IMG/VR virus record: IMGVR_UViG_3300024520_000231
Location: 1 to 37,052 of that record
Direction: 5' to 3' (one strand)
Source of the DNA: a virus
DNA: 37,052 bases
Shown: one piece after another, positions 11,307 to 20,479 of the stretch
How positions within the stretch are numbered: position 1 is the stretch's first letter
How the letters are laid out: the number at the start of each line of letters is the position of its first letter
Made by a program: the position numbers and the translations under genes
Notes under the pieces: model-generated
Seen by the model: the letters and a program-made list of their open reading frames with translations, nothing else
What the model was told of the DNA's origin: nothing
The model's database searches: none

Positions 11307-11525
11307 TTATTTATTTTTGTCTTTTTTATCTACTTTGTCTTTTTTGTCTCACTTTTTTATTTCTTCAGGAACTTTATAAAACTCTATTAAATAATGGTTT
11401 CATTTCTCCATATATCTAACCCGATTAGTTTTATATCAAGACTTTTCAAAGATTTCCATACATTCGATATATAACTCAGTAGTTCTCTTACTACTATCAT
11501 CATCTCACTTTAAACTTATAAACAT
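11307..11525 (-). CDS. Small charged protein, unknown
   Basis: A 72-residue protein starting MFISLKGDDDSSKRTTELYI. A likely small alpha/beta domain is followed by a repetitive Lys/Asp tail (DKKDKVDKKDKNK). Glycines are TGA. It is encoded between terminase and portal genes with 10 bases to the next upstream gene's stop, so probably in the same transcript. No family was recognised. Confidence 0.55.
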
Positions 11526-11534
11526 AATTATTAA

Positions 11535-11714
11535 TTAAGGATTAAAACTCTTTTTTTCCATTATCTCATATATTCTAATATTAATAGCGTTCTCTAAATA
11601 TTCAGCATCATCTCTATTATATTCTTTAGATAATTTTTTCTTTGTGATTTTCAACCAAGTAACACTTGTTACTCTAGAAATAGATCATAACATATCTTTC
11701 ACATTATTTTCCAT
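11535..11714 (-). CDS. Small helical protein, unknown
   Basis: A 59-residue protein (MENNVKDMLGSISRVTSVTW, ending EKKSFNP), predicted mostly helical, with one TGA glycine. It follows the terminase large subunit by 22 bases on the same strand. Position suggests a packaging or head accessory protein; the sequence itself is not diagnostic. Confidence 0.5.
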
Positions 11715-11736
11715 AATTAGTTAGTTAATAATAAAT

Positions 11737-13242
11737 TTAATTAGTAATTACTACAGGACGACCATATTGATCATAGTTAACTTTAACACTAGGATAAAAT
11801 CATCTTGTATTAGGCTGTAATTCATATAGATTATACAGCATTTGAAGAGAATCTATCATATCATCATGTGATCATCTAGGAAACTTAATCAACTGTTCTT
11901 CTAATTCGTTCATTCATAATTGATGATAAATCTTTCACGCTCTATATAATGGCACTAGTCTACGGATCTTACTTTCTTTGTCTTTATGTTGTCTTATTTC
12001 TTCTATATTAGTATACAATCATTTCTTTTCTATCTCCAGCTTCAAACTAAAATTTAAAGTTACTTGAGCCGCTACTGATTCTATCCCAAACTTTTCAGGT
12101 TCCCATTTACGGATATGATAAACCATCTTATCAATTAATTCTCAAGGATTAAATCTTCATACGGTATATTCAAGTACATATAAAGCATCATCAATAAATT
12201 TACCTGTCATTATACAACTATAATCAGCACTAGTTTTCTTACTAAATGCTGGATCAACAGCACTAAATATCCGTCAATTTTCAGGGATATGTTCATAATA
12301 TTTAAACCATTCTTGATGAAATTCCTGACTTTCTTTATTAATAGGATTTTGTTGGTACTGTGAACCAAAGTTCTGATTACCTAATGATTTCTTAATACTA
12401 TTTAAAGCTTTTAACGGATAACGTCATTCTTGTAAAGCGTCTCATTCTTTACGGGGATAAATAATATCTCAAACCACATGATTTTCTTCTTGTAAAGCTA
12501 TAGCAGGTAATATAATTTTTTCCCATTCATCTCAATGTCATTCAGCTTCTTTAGTCATTAAATGTCAACATAAATCATCTTCATGAGTTCTTTGCATAAT
12601 TATTATAATAGCATCTTTCAAAGGATTAAATAAACGACTAGCTACAGTATTATCAAACCAATTATTAATTCAAACTCTTTTTATATCACTATCAGAATCA
12701 TCAGGTTTTATCGGATCATCTATTATAAATATATTAGCACGATTACCAGTGATAGATCATCAAGCTCATGTAGCCATATAATAACCTCATTCATCAGTTT
12801 TCCATAATCATTTAGTATCCTGATCTTGTCTAATTAAAGGACGTTCAGGAAATACTTTACGAAATGTTTGTGATTTATAATAATCTCTAGCTTCACTACC
12901 ATAATTTTGAGTTAATGCAGCCGAATAACCAGTAACTATAATTTGCTTAGTAGCGTCTTTACCTAACATCCATACAGGAAAACATTTAGTTATTAATTCC
13001 GTTTTTCATGAACCAGGTGGAATATTTATTATTAATCTAGTACACTTTCATTCTAGAACTTCTTTAAGTTTTTGTTCTATTACATAATAATGCCAGTTAT
13101 CATCAAAGTCTTTATTTTTTTCTTCTTTAAAAAAGAACTTAATAAACTTAACTAAACTATCACGCTTTTCTTCATGACGTCTAATTAACATACGTCTTAA
13201 TAATTCTTGTCTATACTGTTCTTTTATTTCTGGATTTGTCAT
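11737..13242 (-). CDS. terL: Terminase large subunit
   Basis: A 501-residue DNA-packaging motor. The P-loop IPPGSGKT sits at residues 74-81; its last glycine is encoded by TGA at 13006-13008, direct proof that TGA is read as Gly. Walker B is IFIIDDP near 171. A C-terminal RNase-H-like nuclease follows, with FSAVDPAFS and the late acidic motif SHDDMIDSLQM. The ATPase drives DNA into the procapsid through the portal and the nuclease cuts unit lengths. The gene overlaps the small upstream gene by 19 bases, and portal, scaffold and coat genes follow. Confidence 0.95.
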
Positions 13243-13367
13243 ATATTATATTTTTTACAAAAATCTTTAGCACTAGATAAAAATACAGCCGATCTAGGTC
13301 ACATTTTATCTTCTAGTTTAGCCATAACTCTTAAGTCTTTTTTAATACTATCTTTTACTTCTTTCAT
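13224..13367 (-). CDS. Small protein overlapping the terminase start, unknown
   Basis: A 47-residue basic helical protein (MKEVKDSIKKDLRVMAKLED, ending KYNIGQIQK). Its last 19 bases overlap the start of the terminase large subunit in another frame, a sign of translational coupling. Both glycines are TGA, which argues for real coding. No family was recognised; a regulator or cofactor of packaging is possible. Confidence 0.55.
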
Positions 13368-13370
13368 TTG

Positions 13371-13583
13371 TTATAAATTAGTTGGTAAAGCTTTATAAAG
13401 TCTACTAGTATCATCTATCATTTCAGCAGGAACCCAAATGTTCGCATTAGTCATTGGGTATCATATTATCTGATATCAATCTCTAGTATCACCACAAAAA
13501 CTAATATCATTAGAATGATTCACTATATAATATCTTTTACGATCAAGACGACAACTCACATAATCTCATTTTTTAAATTTCAT
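13371..13583 (-). CDS. Small beta-rich protein, unknown
   Basis: A 70-residue protein starting MKFKKGDYVSCRLDRKRYYI. The pattern (KKGDYV at the start, then a VPAEMID stretch) recalls small SH3-like or KOW-like barrels found in phages, where an early KxGDxV turn is common. That is only a resemblance. Three of its four glycines are TGA. It lies 3 bases before the next small gene's start, in the packaging cluster. Confidence 0.55.
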
Positions 13584-13589
13584 AATTAA

Positions 13590-13943
13590 TTAGTTAGGTT
13601 TAAAAGTTTCTCAATATTTTTCTAGTTCTAGCCTTAACTCAATTATAGCCCTTTTTCACATTCATTTCATACACGAAATTGCTGTCTCAGTCCATTCAAA
13701 AGGTATTTCATTGAGAAAGTCCACACCTCAACATCTTAACGCATTCTTTGTTCTAGGAGACATTGAACTATCTGAGATAAGATGTTCCATTACTATATTA
13801 GCACCATTTCAAAATGCTCCACAACGTTTTGCTTCTTTAATGTCTTTCTTAGCAATAGATAATATATCTTCCACTAAAGATATAAACTCTTTATCATCTC
13901 TATTATTATAGATTAAACTAAATATTTGATCTTCTTTAGTCAT
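13590..13943 (-). CDS. Protein with C-terminal helix-hairpin-helix domain (RNA polymerase alpha-CTD-like)
   Basis: A 117-residue protein. The N-terminal 60 residues are helical. The end (about residues 88 to 117: AISCMKGMGKRAIIELRLEL, then EKYGETF) matches the helix-hairpin-helix signature of the RNA polymerase alpha-subunit C-terminal domain (hxxhxGhGKxxhxElxxxLxxxG). Two of the signature glycines are TGA. Such domains bind DNA minor grooves or UP elements, so this could be a transcription regulator or a DNA-binding packaging protein. Its ATG overlaps the stop of the HTH gene upstream (TAATG), which suggests a coupled pair. Confidence 0.65.
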
Positions 13944-14107
13944 TACATTGATATTAAATAAATAAAACATGAAACCTTTCAAACTTTGTTGATTACTTTG
14001 AACTTTTTAATCTTTCATTTATAGTACCATCTATACCCAGTTGATTGGCTTATACCCACCATCTTTGCTAGTTGTGGAACTGATGTGTAAACTTCACCTG
14101 AAAACAT
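13943..14107 (-). CDS. Small helix-turn-helix DNA-binding protein (MerR/excisionase-like)
   Basis: A 54-residue protein. VYTSVPQLAKMVGISQSTGY followed by RWYYKGKIKKFKV has the layout of the minimal MerR/excisionase helix-turn-helix: a helix, a turn at MVGIS, a recognition helix with RWYYKG, then a wing. Such proteins bend DNA or control transcription. The stop TAA overlaps the ATG of the alpha-CTD-like gene by one base. No integrase is present in the window, so a regulatory rather than recombination-directionality role is more likely. Confidence 0.7.
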
Positions 14108-14175
14108 GTCGTTAGTTGTTAGTATTATAATGCCGTTACTAGTCTTTTAGGGTGACAAAGAATCTCCCACCAGAC

Positions 14176-14511
14176 TTATCACTTTTTCTTTTCTTCAAAT
14201 ATTCTATTAATTGTTCCACTATTTACATGTCTACTAGTTAAAAAAATCTCTACACATTCATCATATTCTTCTGCATAATCTCTAACTAGTTTAAAGTCTT
14301 TTATAGTATTATCATAAAGCAAAGCATTAGACTCTTTTAAATAATTAATTATTGCTTCGTACTTAGTAATATCCATAATACTCATATCGTTCAATATAAA
14401 ATTATCTAATTCATCCATTGTTAAACTCTTACCAAGCAACATTATAACTCATAGAACAAGTTTTATGTCTTGTAAGAATCTCTTGTTTATCTTTCTAAAT
14501 AGCTTACCCAT
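14176..14511 (-). CDS. Acidic protein with N-terminal hydrophobic segment, unknown
   Basis: A 111-residue protein. The start at 14511 adds a basic/hydrophobic N-terminus (MGKLFRKINKRFLQDIKLVL, then GVIMLL) to a soluble acidic helical domain; the two are in one frame only if TGA is read through. The N-terminus could be a membrane anchor or an amphipathic helix. No family was recognised. It lies between terminase small subunit and the HTH gene. Confidence 0.55.
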
Positions 14512-14532
14512 AGTTATTTGTTATTTAATAAA

Positions 14533-14931
14533 TTACTCATCCATTAATTCTATTAACTGATCATCTGATAATCCTTTTAATTGAGCCTTACTTACTAACT
14601 CATGTTTATGCTTAATTACCGAATCAGGTTCTTTCCACTTATAATTACACTTTAATCAAAAGATTGCCATAGTTGGATTTAATTTGTTTTTAAGTGCTCA
14701 ATCGAAAACTCTTCACTCTATTAAGCTATGAATTTTTTTGTAAGTGTCCGTAATTTGCCTATTGTTAGGGTATCTTTGTATCCACTCACTAACTCTCTGA
14801 TGTGTATAATCTCTTTCTTCTAGTAATTCTTTAATATAACATATATTTTTATCTGCCTTTACTTCTTTTAGCATGTTTAATAGCTCTGTTAAAGCAAACT
14901 CTTCAGTGTGTTTAGTTGGAGTTTTAGGCAT
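14533..14931 (-). CDS. terS: Terminase small subunit (gp3-like DNA-packaging protein)
   Basis: A 132-residue protein. The N-terminal half has a helix-turn-helix layout (ELLEERDYTHQRVSEWIQRY); the middle carries the family signature LNPTMAIFGLKCNYKWKEP, matching the widespread N-T-x-MAIF-x-LK-x-x-x-W pattern of phage DNA-packaging proteins. Reading through TGA joins the two parts. The small terminase recognises the packaging site and loads the large subunit, encoded about 1.3 kb downstream on the same strand. Confidence 0.8.
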
Positions 14932-14954
14932 TGTTAAGCTATTAGTTAGTTAAA

Positions 14955-15197
14955 TTAATCTGTTCCTGTATCATATAATTGTTTTTTTACATGTATAATA
15001 GTCTCATTTATTACTTCTTTACATTCTTTGCAATCATTTATTATTTCTGAAAATAAACTTTTTTGTTTAGTTGTATGTGATATTAATTCATACTCTGCTA
15101 ATACAGAATCTATAACCGAACATATTTGCTGTAATCATTTTATATCATTATTTTTTCTTAAGCTTTCTATTTCGTCTTTAAATTTAGATACTAACAT
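14955..15197 (-). CDS. Small helical protein, unknown
   Basis: An 80-residue mainly helical protein (MLVSKFKDEIESLRKNNDIK, ending LYDTGTD) with two closely spaced cysteines (DCKEC). One of its two glycines is TGA, the other GGA. It is encoded 23 bases before the terminase small subunit start. No family was recognised; the single CxxC-type pair is not enough to claim zinc binding. Confidence 0.5.
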
Positions 15198-15237
15198 GGC
15201 TTTAAATTAAATATTATTTTTCGAATATTAATACGAG

Positions 15238-15369
15238 TTATTTTTGCGGTTGATTGCATATAGGTAATGGGTTTCATTTTTCCCATCTCTTGGTACAATA
15301 TTTACAAAAGTATTTTTTACTTATAGCAGATAATCATCCTGATGTAGGTACACAATTTACTTGGTTCAT
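15238..15369 (-). CDS. Putative mini zinc-ribbon protein
   Basis: A 43-residue protein. Cysteines occur as NCVP near residue 6, FCKYC in the middle and PIC near the end, with aromatic and basic residues between (KKYFCKYCTKRWEK), which looks like a small zinc ribbon. It starts inside the last 13 bases of the upstream gene in a different frame (ATG at 15369), typical of coupled translation. Four glycines, two or more TGA. Function unknown; nucleic-acid or protein contact is likely for such ribbons. Confidence 0.5.
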
Positions 15370-15593
15370 TCTAATTTATTATCAATTAAAGTTTGTACTC
15401 TATGACAAGCTATTACAACATCTCTTGCTTCGTTACATCTTACTTCTACAGATTTTGTATCAGCTAGTATAATCATCCCCTTTCTTCTATACTTATCCAA
15501 TTCTTTTCAATAAACATTCAATCATTCTTTCGTAACTATATCATTTTCTATTAATGCTTTTATTGATGTAATCTTTTTTAAAGTATCCTTCAT
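15357..15593 (-). CDS. Small helical protein, unknown
   Basis: A 78-residue protein (MKDTLKKITSIKALIENDIV, ending DNKLEGTK), largely helical with two cysteines. Its 3' end overlaps the mini zinc-ribbon gene and its ATG begins one base after the stop of the gene upstream. This tight chain (15807 to 15238) looks like one coupled operon. No recognised family. Confidence 0.55.
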
Positions 15594-15594
15594 A

Positions 15595-15807
15595 TTATTT
15601 AATTAATTCTAAAATTTCTTTTATTGTATCATTAATCTTTTCTATATATGATGTATTATCAAGTTGTGATTTTAATAGTATATAATCAGCTCTACGCTTT
15701 AATTCTGATACATGCCAGTCAATAAACTTATATCTCGCTTTATTGTTAATATCTGTAAGCCCTATATATTCTTTTATAAGATTTAAATCTTCTAAAATTC
15801 TTTTCAT
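15595..15807 (-). CDS. Small helical protein, unknown
   Basis: A 70-residue protein from the ATG at 15807 (MKRILEDLNLIKEYIGLTDI), helical and charged, ending KEILELIK. An upstream in-frame ATG at 15849 would add 14 residues that look like leader sequence; I preferred the internal start because it leaves the AT-rich leader normal for this phage. It contains no TGA. Function unknown. Confidence 0.5.
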   Translation of the reverse strand: MKRILEDLNLIKEYIGLTDINNKARYKFIDWHVSELKRRADYILLKSQLDNTSYIEKINDTIKEILELIK

Positions 15808-15890
15808 AATATATGATATTGAATAATTAACTATAACCAATATAGTCATATTATATAATTTATCAAGATTATTTTATACATTTCCTCTTG

Positions 15891-15928
15891 ACAAAAAATT
15901 AACCCCTTCAACCAAGAGGGATTAATTT
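15891..15928 (-). terminator. Hairpin terminator
   Basis: AAATTAA-C-CCCTT (from about 15896) pairs with GAGGG-A-TTAATTT (to about 15928), a stem of about 12 bp with one mismatch. On the minus strand it ends in TTAATTTTTTG. An alternative CCTCTTG/CAAGAGG pairing (15884-15890 with 15913-15919) overlaps it. Confidence 0.6.
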
Positions 15929-16157
15929 ATATCGAGATACAAAGAAAATAATACGTCCTAACAAATAATGTAGCACCATCATCATCATTGGTATTATCTA
16001 TTTTATTAATGGTAGTATAACTATATTTTTAATAAATCAAATTTATTCACATTATAAAAATAGGCTACCTAATAAACGTCTTTAATAAGCAAATAAATTA
16101 TATTTTGTGATTTTTTTTATTTTCACAAACTGTTATAAAATTCACAAAATTGTTACT
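15929..16157. other. Non-coding AT-rich gap
   Basis: No gene of supportable length on either strand. The stretch holds the TTTGTGA/TCACAAA repeats near 16104-16148 and short AT-rich frames without a start. It separates the small-gene operon (15807 downward) from the small RNA gene and may carry the operon's promoter; TATAAT read on the minus strand occurs near 16045 without a clear -35. Confidence 0.5.
16104..16148. repeat. Three copies of TTTGTGA/TCACAAA
   Basis: TTTGTGA at 16104-16110, then TCACAAA at 16123-16129 and 16142-16148. The first two form a perfect 7-bp inverted repeat; the second and third are direct repeats spaced 19 bp. They could be operator half-sites upstream of the small-gene operon. 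Confidence 0.5.
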
Positions 16158-16183
16158 AAAAAAAGAGATCCGTTTAGAATCTC
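16158..16183 (-). terminator. Intrinsic terminator of the small RNA
   Basis: GAGAT (16165-16169) pairs with ATCTC (16179-16183) with an inner C-G pair; on the minus strand the stem is followed directly by seven T (16158-16164). Confidence 0.75.
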
Positions 16184-16266
16184 CCGAAAAAACCGCATCT
16201 TAAGGAGCGAAGAGTTTTATTCTCATGTGATAAGTACTCCACATATTATCACAAGTGTCGTCTGAC
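16158..16266 (-). ncRNA. Putative stand-alone small RNA (about 109 nt)
   Basis: Between two protein genes lies a promoter (16273-16299), a probable transcription start near 16266 and, about 100 bases on, a canonical terminator (16158-16183). The interval encodes no protein of more than 22 codons. The 5' part folds as TGTGATAA (16226-16233) with TTATCACA (16246-16253), an 8-bp perfect stem with a 12-base loop; the 3' part is the terminator hairpin. I do not recognise a known RNA family. It may regulate late genes by base pairing, or act as a packaging or antitermination RNA. Confidence 0.55.
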
Positions 16267-16272
16267 ATATAT

Positions 16273-16299
16273 ATTATACTACTGTATTTTTATTTTCAA
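16273..16299 (-). promoter_or_regulatory. Promoter of the small RNA
   Basis: On the minus strand TTGAAA (16294-16299) and TATAAT (16273-16278) are separated by 15 bp. The same TTGAA/15 bp/TATAAT layout occurs upstream of the late operon at 24684-24710. Confidence 0.6.
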
Positions 16300-16343
16300 G
16301 CCTTTTTCTTAAAGAATGCTTTAATTCTTTCAGTTCTAAATGG

Positions 16344-19300
16344 CTACTTTTCTTCTTCTTCTTTTAAATTATTGATAATACTCCCAAGTAAAGCTTTTTC
16401 TATTCATGATAATTTAAGATTGTTTTTTATCTTACCCATTATTCATCTTCATGCTCTATTAGATAATGCTTTAGCTAATCCTGATTGAAATTTTGTTGAA
16501 GAAAGAAATCTTTTTCATACTATAATTCATGCTGCTGTGGCAATAGACGAGAGTCAAAGTCATAAAACCGTACCTGATGCTCAAGCAGATGATATAACTC
16601 ATTCTGAAAATGTTGGCTTAAGTCCTTTTGTTTGTTTTTTATCTAACATATTAACTAATTCAGTAGCAACCTGAGTATCTTTATTAAGTTCTTTTACCCT
16701 TTTAAATCACGCTTCAGCTGCCTCTCCTTCAATAGATTTTTGAAGTTTTGCTCTTAGATTTTCTAATCATTCTGCCTTTAATTGATCCTTTAATACTAAA
16801 GATTTTTTATATAAAGGAATAGTTTTTACTAAAAGTCTTTTTACTTTATTTCTTTCTGATAAAGTTAATCCTGTTTTTTTACTTTTTTGTAACAATTTAT
16901 TAACAACATCTAATCTTTCTTCTAATCATCATATATTTTTTAATTTTTTTATTACTTCTCATAAGATTTGATTTACTACAGGATCATTCTTGGTTCACTT
17001 TATTTTAGCTAGTCAACTATCAATTGAATCCTTACTCTTCTTAGATAGCGTTTTAAGCTGGTTAAAGATAGATTTCTGTGTTCATGATATTCATTTTTCT
17101 AGAATAAATACTCCTGGTTCTCTTCATAATACATTTGGTTCTTTTATTGCTAAAATCTGTGCGTCGGTTAATCATAATGATCTAGTTGCTTTAGTAATAT
17201 CAATTCACGATAATTGTCATAATGTTTTTATTGAAGTCTTTATTCCTTTTCATACAGCTATAGTTCATAATCATCATAATAATCAAGCAAATTGTTCTTT
17301 CTCTTCTTCAGATAATTGTTCCATATAACCCTCTACTAATTGATTTTCTTCTGCTAAGAATTTTCATCATTCTGTAGCTACATCTTGAACATACTCTAAG
17401 TATCATTTAGCTGTATCATTTTCTTTAGCTGTTTCTATTGCTATACTAGTATATGGATATGCTACTATAAAAGACCCCGCAACTCATGCTGTAATGATTT
17501 TGTTTATGTCTGTTGCTACATTGGTATCAAAAACTAAATTATCTCCTTTAAAATTCTCTTTTGTTATTGGTTTTTTCCCTGCCTTTTCTCTTATCATATT
17601 AGCAACGTTCACTATTCCCTTTTGTCATAATCATGCTAATCATTCTACAATTCTATCCGCTGCCGATATAACTGATTTTGCTGTTCCTACAACTCATTTA
17701 GCTGCAACGTCTAATCATTTTGAAACCTCAGGAAATCATGCTAACTCAGCTAGTTTACTAAGAGCGGTTTTATGTTTAGAGCTTTTTACTTGTGGCAAAT
17801 CTGTTTTTGGTTTTGATGTATCAGATTTTAAAGATTGTTGTTTCACTGTTTGTATAGGCCTTGGATCTTCTTTAACTAGTTTAGATCAAATATCTTTACT
17901 TATTTGCTCTACTCTAGCGTGTGCTGATTTATCTGTTTGATATACTCAAAAGAATTCTTTTCATCCACTACTTACTCAACTAGCCAATTCCTTAGGTGTT
18001 GGAGCTCTTTTTTCTCCAGTAATTCTCTTAAAAGCTGCTGTTCTTCTTGATAAATTTTCAGCTACTGCATCAACTCATTCATTTATAGTCTTAAATCAGG
18101 CAACAGCATTTGTTCAGAATCTATCAAACTGTCATACATTTCAAGGATTATTATTCTTTGCTCATATTCATCTAGTTCAAAAACCACTATCGTTTTGCAT
18201 AAATGCCATTATAGTTTCTTGTGGAATTCAATACTTTAAAGCAGAATCATTTATCATTTTAGGAGTAATTGTAGTTCATTTAAATCTTTGTAATACTGTA
18301 GCTATAGTACCTTCTTTAGCAGGCGTAATTCATCATTTTGACACTCATTGTGGTTGTATTCATCATTTTGACACTCATTGTGGTTGTATTCATTGTGTTT
18401 TAAGTCCAGTTTCTCTTTTTTCTACTCATGTTACAGCTCTTTTAAAATCATCGATAGAATCAAATCAAAAATCTTTAGCCTTTCATTGTAATATGCTATT
18501 ATATTCATTTAACATATTGTCTACCGACTTATTAAACCTCTTATCTGATTGTGATACATTTGGTATAAATTTAAGCAACCTAGCAGCTTCTTGTGCACTA
18601 ACAGCAGTTCAAGCCATATTCTTTAAGATGTTAGATAAGTTTTCTCATGTTAATATATCAAGTTCTATAAAGTCTCATGTATCAACATCAGCAAATTCTT
18701 TTCATTGGTTTGCAAGTGCTGCCAAAGGTCAGGTGTCAACTGTTTCTTTTAGTTTTTTAATTCTATCTAAACTGTCAGAAACCTTAAATAATCATTGTAG
18801 TTTTTCGAAATCTTTAGTTGGTAATTGTTGAAATTTCAGGCTTCATCCTCTTTCTTGACGTAATTCTGTCAATCTTGTACTTACAGCACTTCTTAATCAT
18901 TTAGGATTATCTGGAACACTTGATATACTAGCCTCTCAATTAAGAATATTAGACGCCCAATCATTAATTAATGCTTCAGTTGTTCATTTAGCTGGTTTTC
19001 ATGTAGCTCAAATCCCTACTCATACAGCAGGAGCTCATGGTTGTCATTTTTGTATTCGTGTTATAGCTTCTTTTATTATAGAATCTCAGTTTTCTAAACC
19101 TTTAACTATATTATTAGCTGCATCACTAATATTTCAAAATGGATCTATTAAGTTATTTACTATAAAATCAACTATAGCTTCATCATCTTCATCAAGTTCT
19201 TTTCATTCTCATGTAATTCATTTAGATCTCCTAAATACCTCAGCCTTTATAGCTTCTGCATTTTTCATGTCTTTAATTAAATTAAACGCTGTTGCATTAG

Positions 19301-20465
19301 GTGTACCATCTTTATTAAATCAGTTATTTAGTAAAAATTCAACTGTTGATTCCTCCTCTTTAGTAAATTGAACTGCCCGTTCATCTCAGAATTTGTCCTT
19401 AGCCCTTAATATAGCCTGTTTAATTATTTCAGTACTATTAGGAAGATCTTTAATCATTTTCATAACAGAATCTTTCATTTCTCAATCAGCAGTGAATCAT
19501 TGAGTAGCTATAAAATCAACTATTCATTCTTCGTCAGCTGATAATTTTACTGGTTTTGTTTTAATGGCATCTAATGTAGTTAATAGATTATCTAATGCAG
19601 CTAGTCATTTAACTTTAGCTTCTTTATTTGCTTTAGCTGTTAAAGCTACTGATTTTAATACAAATGCTCTATTTTCTTTTTCTAATTCTCTTTCTTGTGC
19701 CTTCAATCATTCTATAAACTCTCATTCTTCTTCTAATGCTTCTGCTTCAAATATTTTTTGTTGTAAATTAAATTGAGCTCTTTGTGTAGCTATAGCACTT
19801 TCAACTCTTTGAGCTATATCAGCACGTCTGCCAGCAGCAAATGTAGACCTACCAAATCAAGAAAATGATAACACATCTTGTGCAGCCTGTATTTCTCTTT
19901 CTCAAGAAGCTCTTAAGACTGCAGCTTCTTCAGCTTGTTTAGCTTTTAAAGCCTTTCTACTTTCTTCAATTAATTTTTGTGTTTTTTGTTTTCTTTCTCA
20001 AGTTAGTCTTACGTTTTCTGCTTTTAATTCAGCACTTTGCTTTTCTTGTTCCTCTCTCTCTGCAGTAATAACAGGATCTTCTGGAACTTCTCATGCTTCT
20101 CAAAAAGTATCTTCTCATAAAGCCCTAGATATTTTAATCTGTGAAACAAACTTTCTTTCTTCATCAGTTACATCTTCTCATAAATCAATTCTATTAGCTA
20201 TATCTTTAAATGTTTCTTTATTTGCTATTCATGACTCTTGATTAAAAAAACGATTTGGATCTTCTGTAACAACAGGAGCTTCAGTAGGAGGTTTTAGAGC
20301 ATCGGGAGATCTATCAATAAGGGGTTCATCTTTATTAGCTTTTATAGGTTTTTCAGTAATACCAACATCTGTTTGAGGTATTTGAGGAGCCTCTACAACA
20401 GATTCTACTACATCAATAGGAGCAGTAGGTTTTTTCTTTTCTAGTATATTAGTTTCATTAGCCAT
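16344..20465 (-). CDS. Giant internal virion / tape-measure-like protein
   Basis: A 1373-residue protein, the largest in the window. I checked the frame codon by codon and found no TAA or TAG. It begins with a Pro/Glu-rich region (MANETNILEKKKPTAPIDVV), then long helical, coiled-coil stretches rich in Lys, Glu and Ala. The last quarter holds hydrophobic segments (IITAGVAGSFIVAYPYTSIA; FAGLLGGLGTIAVG; a final Ala/Gly-rich one ending AAGIIVGKRF). Long helices plus late membrane-like segments fit tape-measure proteins or the ejected internal proteins of podoviruses that form a DNA channel through the envelope. With no other long-tail genes, an ejection role is likelier. It contains an exact 30-bp tandem duplication. 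Confidence 0.8.
18331..18390. repeat. Exact 30-bp tandem duplication inside the giant virion gene
   Basis: 18331-18360 and 18361-18390 are identical. The duplication is in frame and repeats ten residues (GIQPQGVSKG) in the protein. Perfect identity indicates a recent slippage event. Confidence 0.95.
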
Positions 20466-20479
20466 AATATAAAATTAAT

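Noticed and set aside
13943-14107. Excisionase implying a temperate phage
   Set aside because: No integrase, attachment site or repressor-lysogeny region is seen; the HTH is kept only as a DNA-binding protein.
15929-16157. Short minus-strand frames in the gap, one with four consecutive ATG codons (about 29 residues)
   Set aside because: Too short, no leader, and not supported by any recognisable protein.
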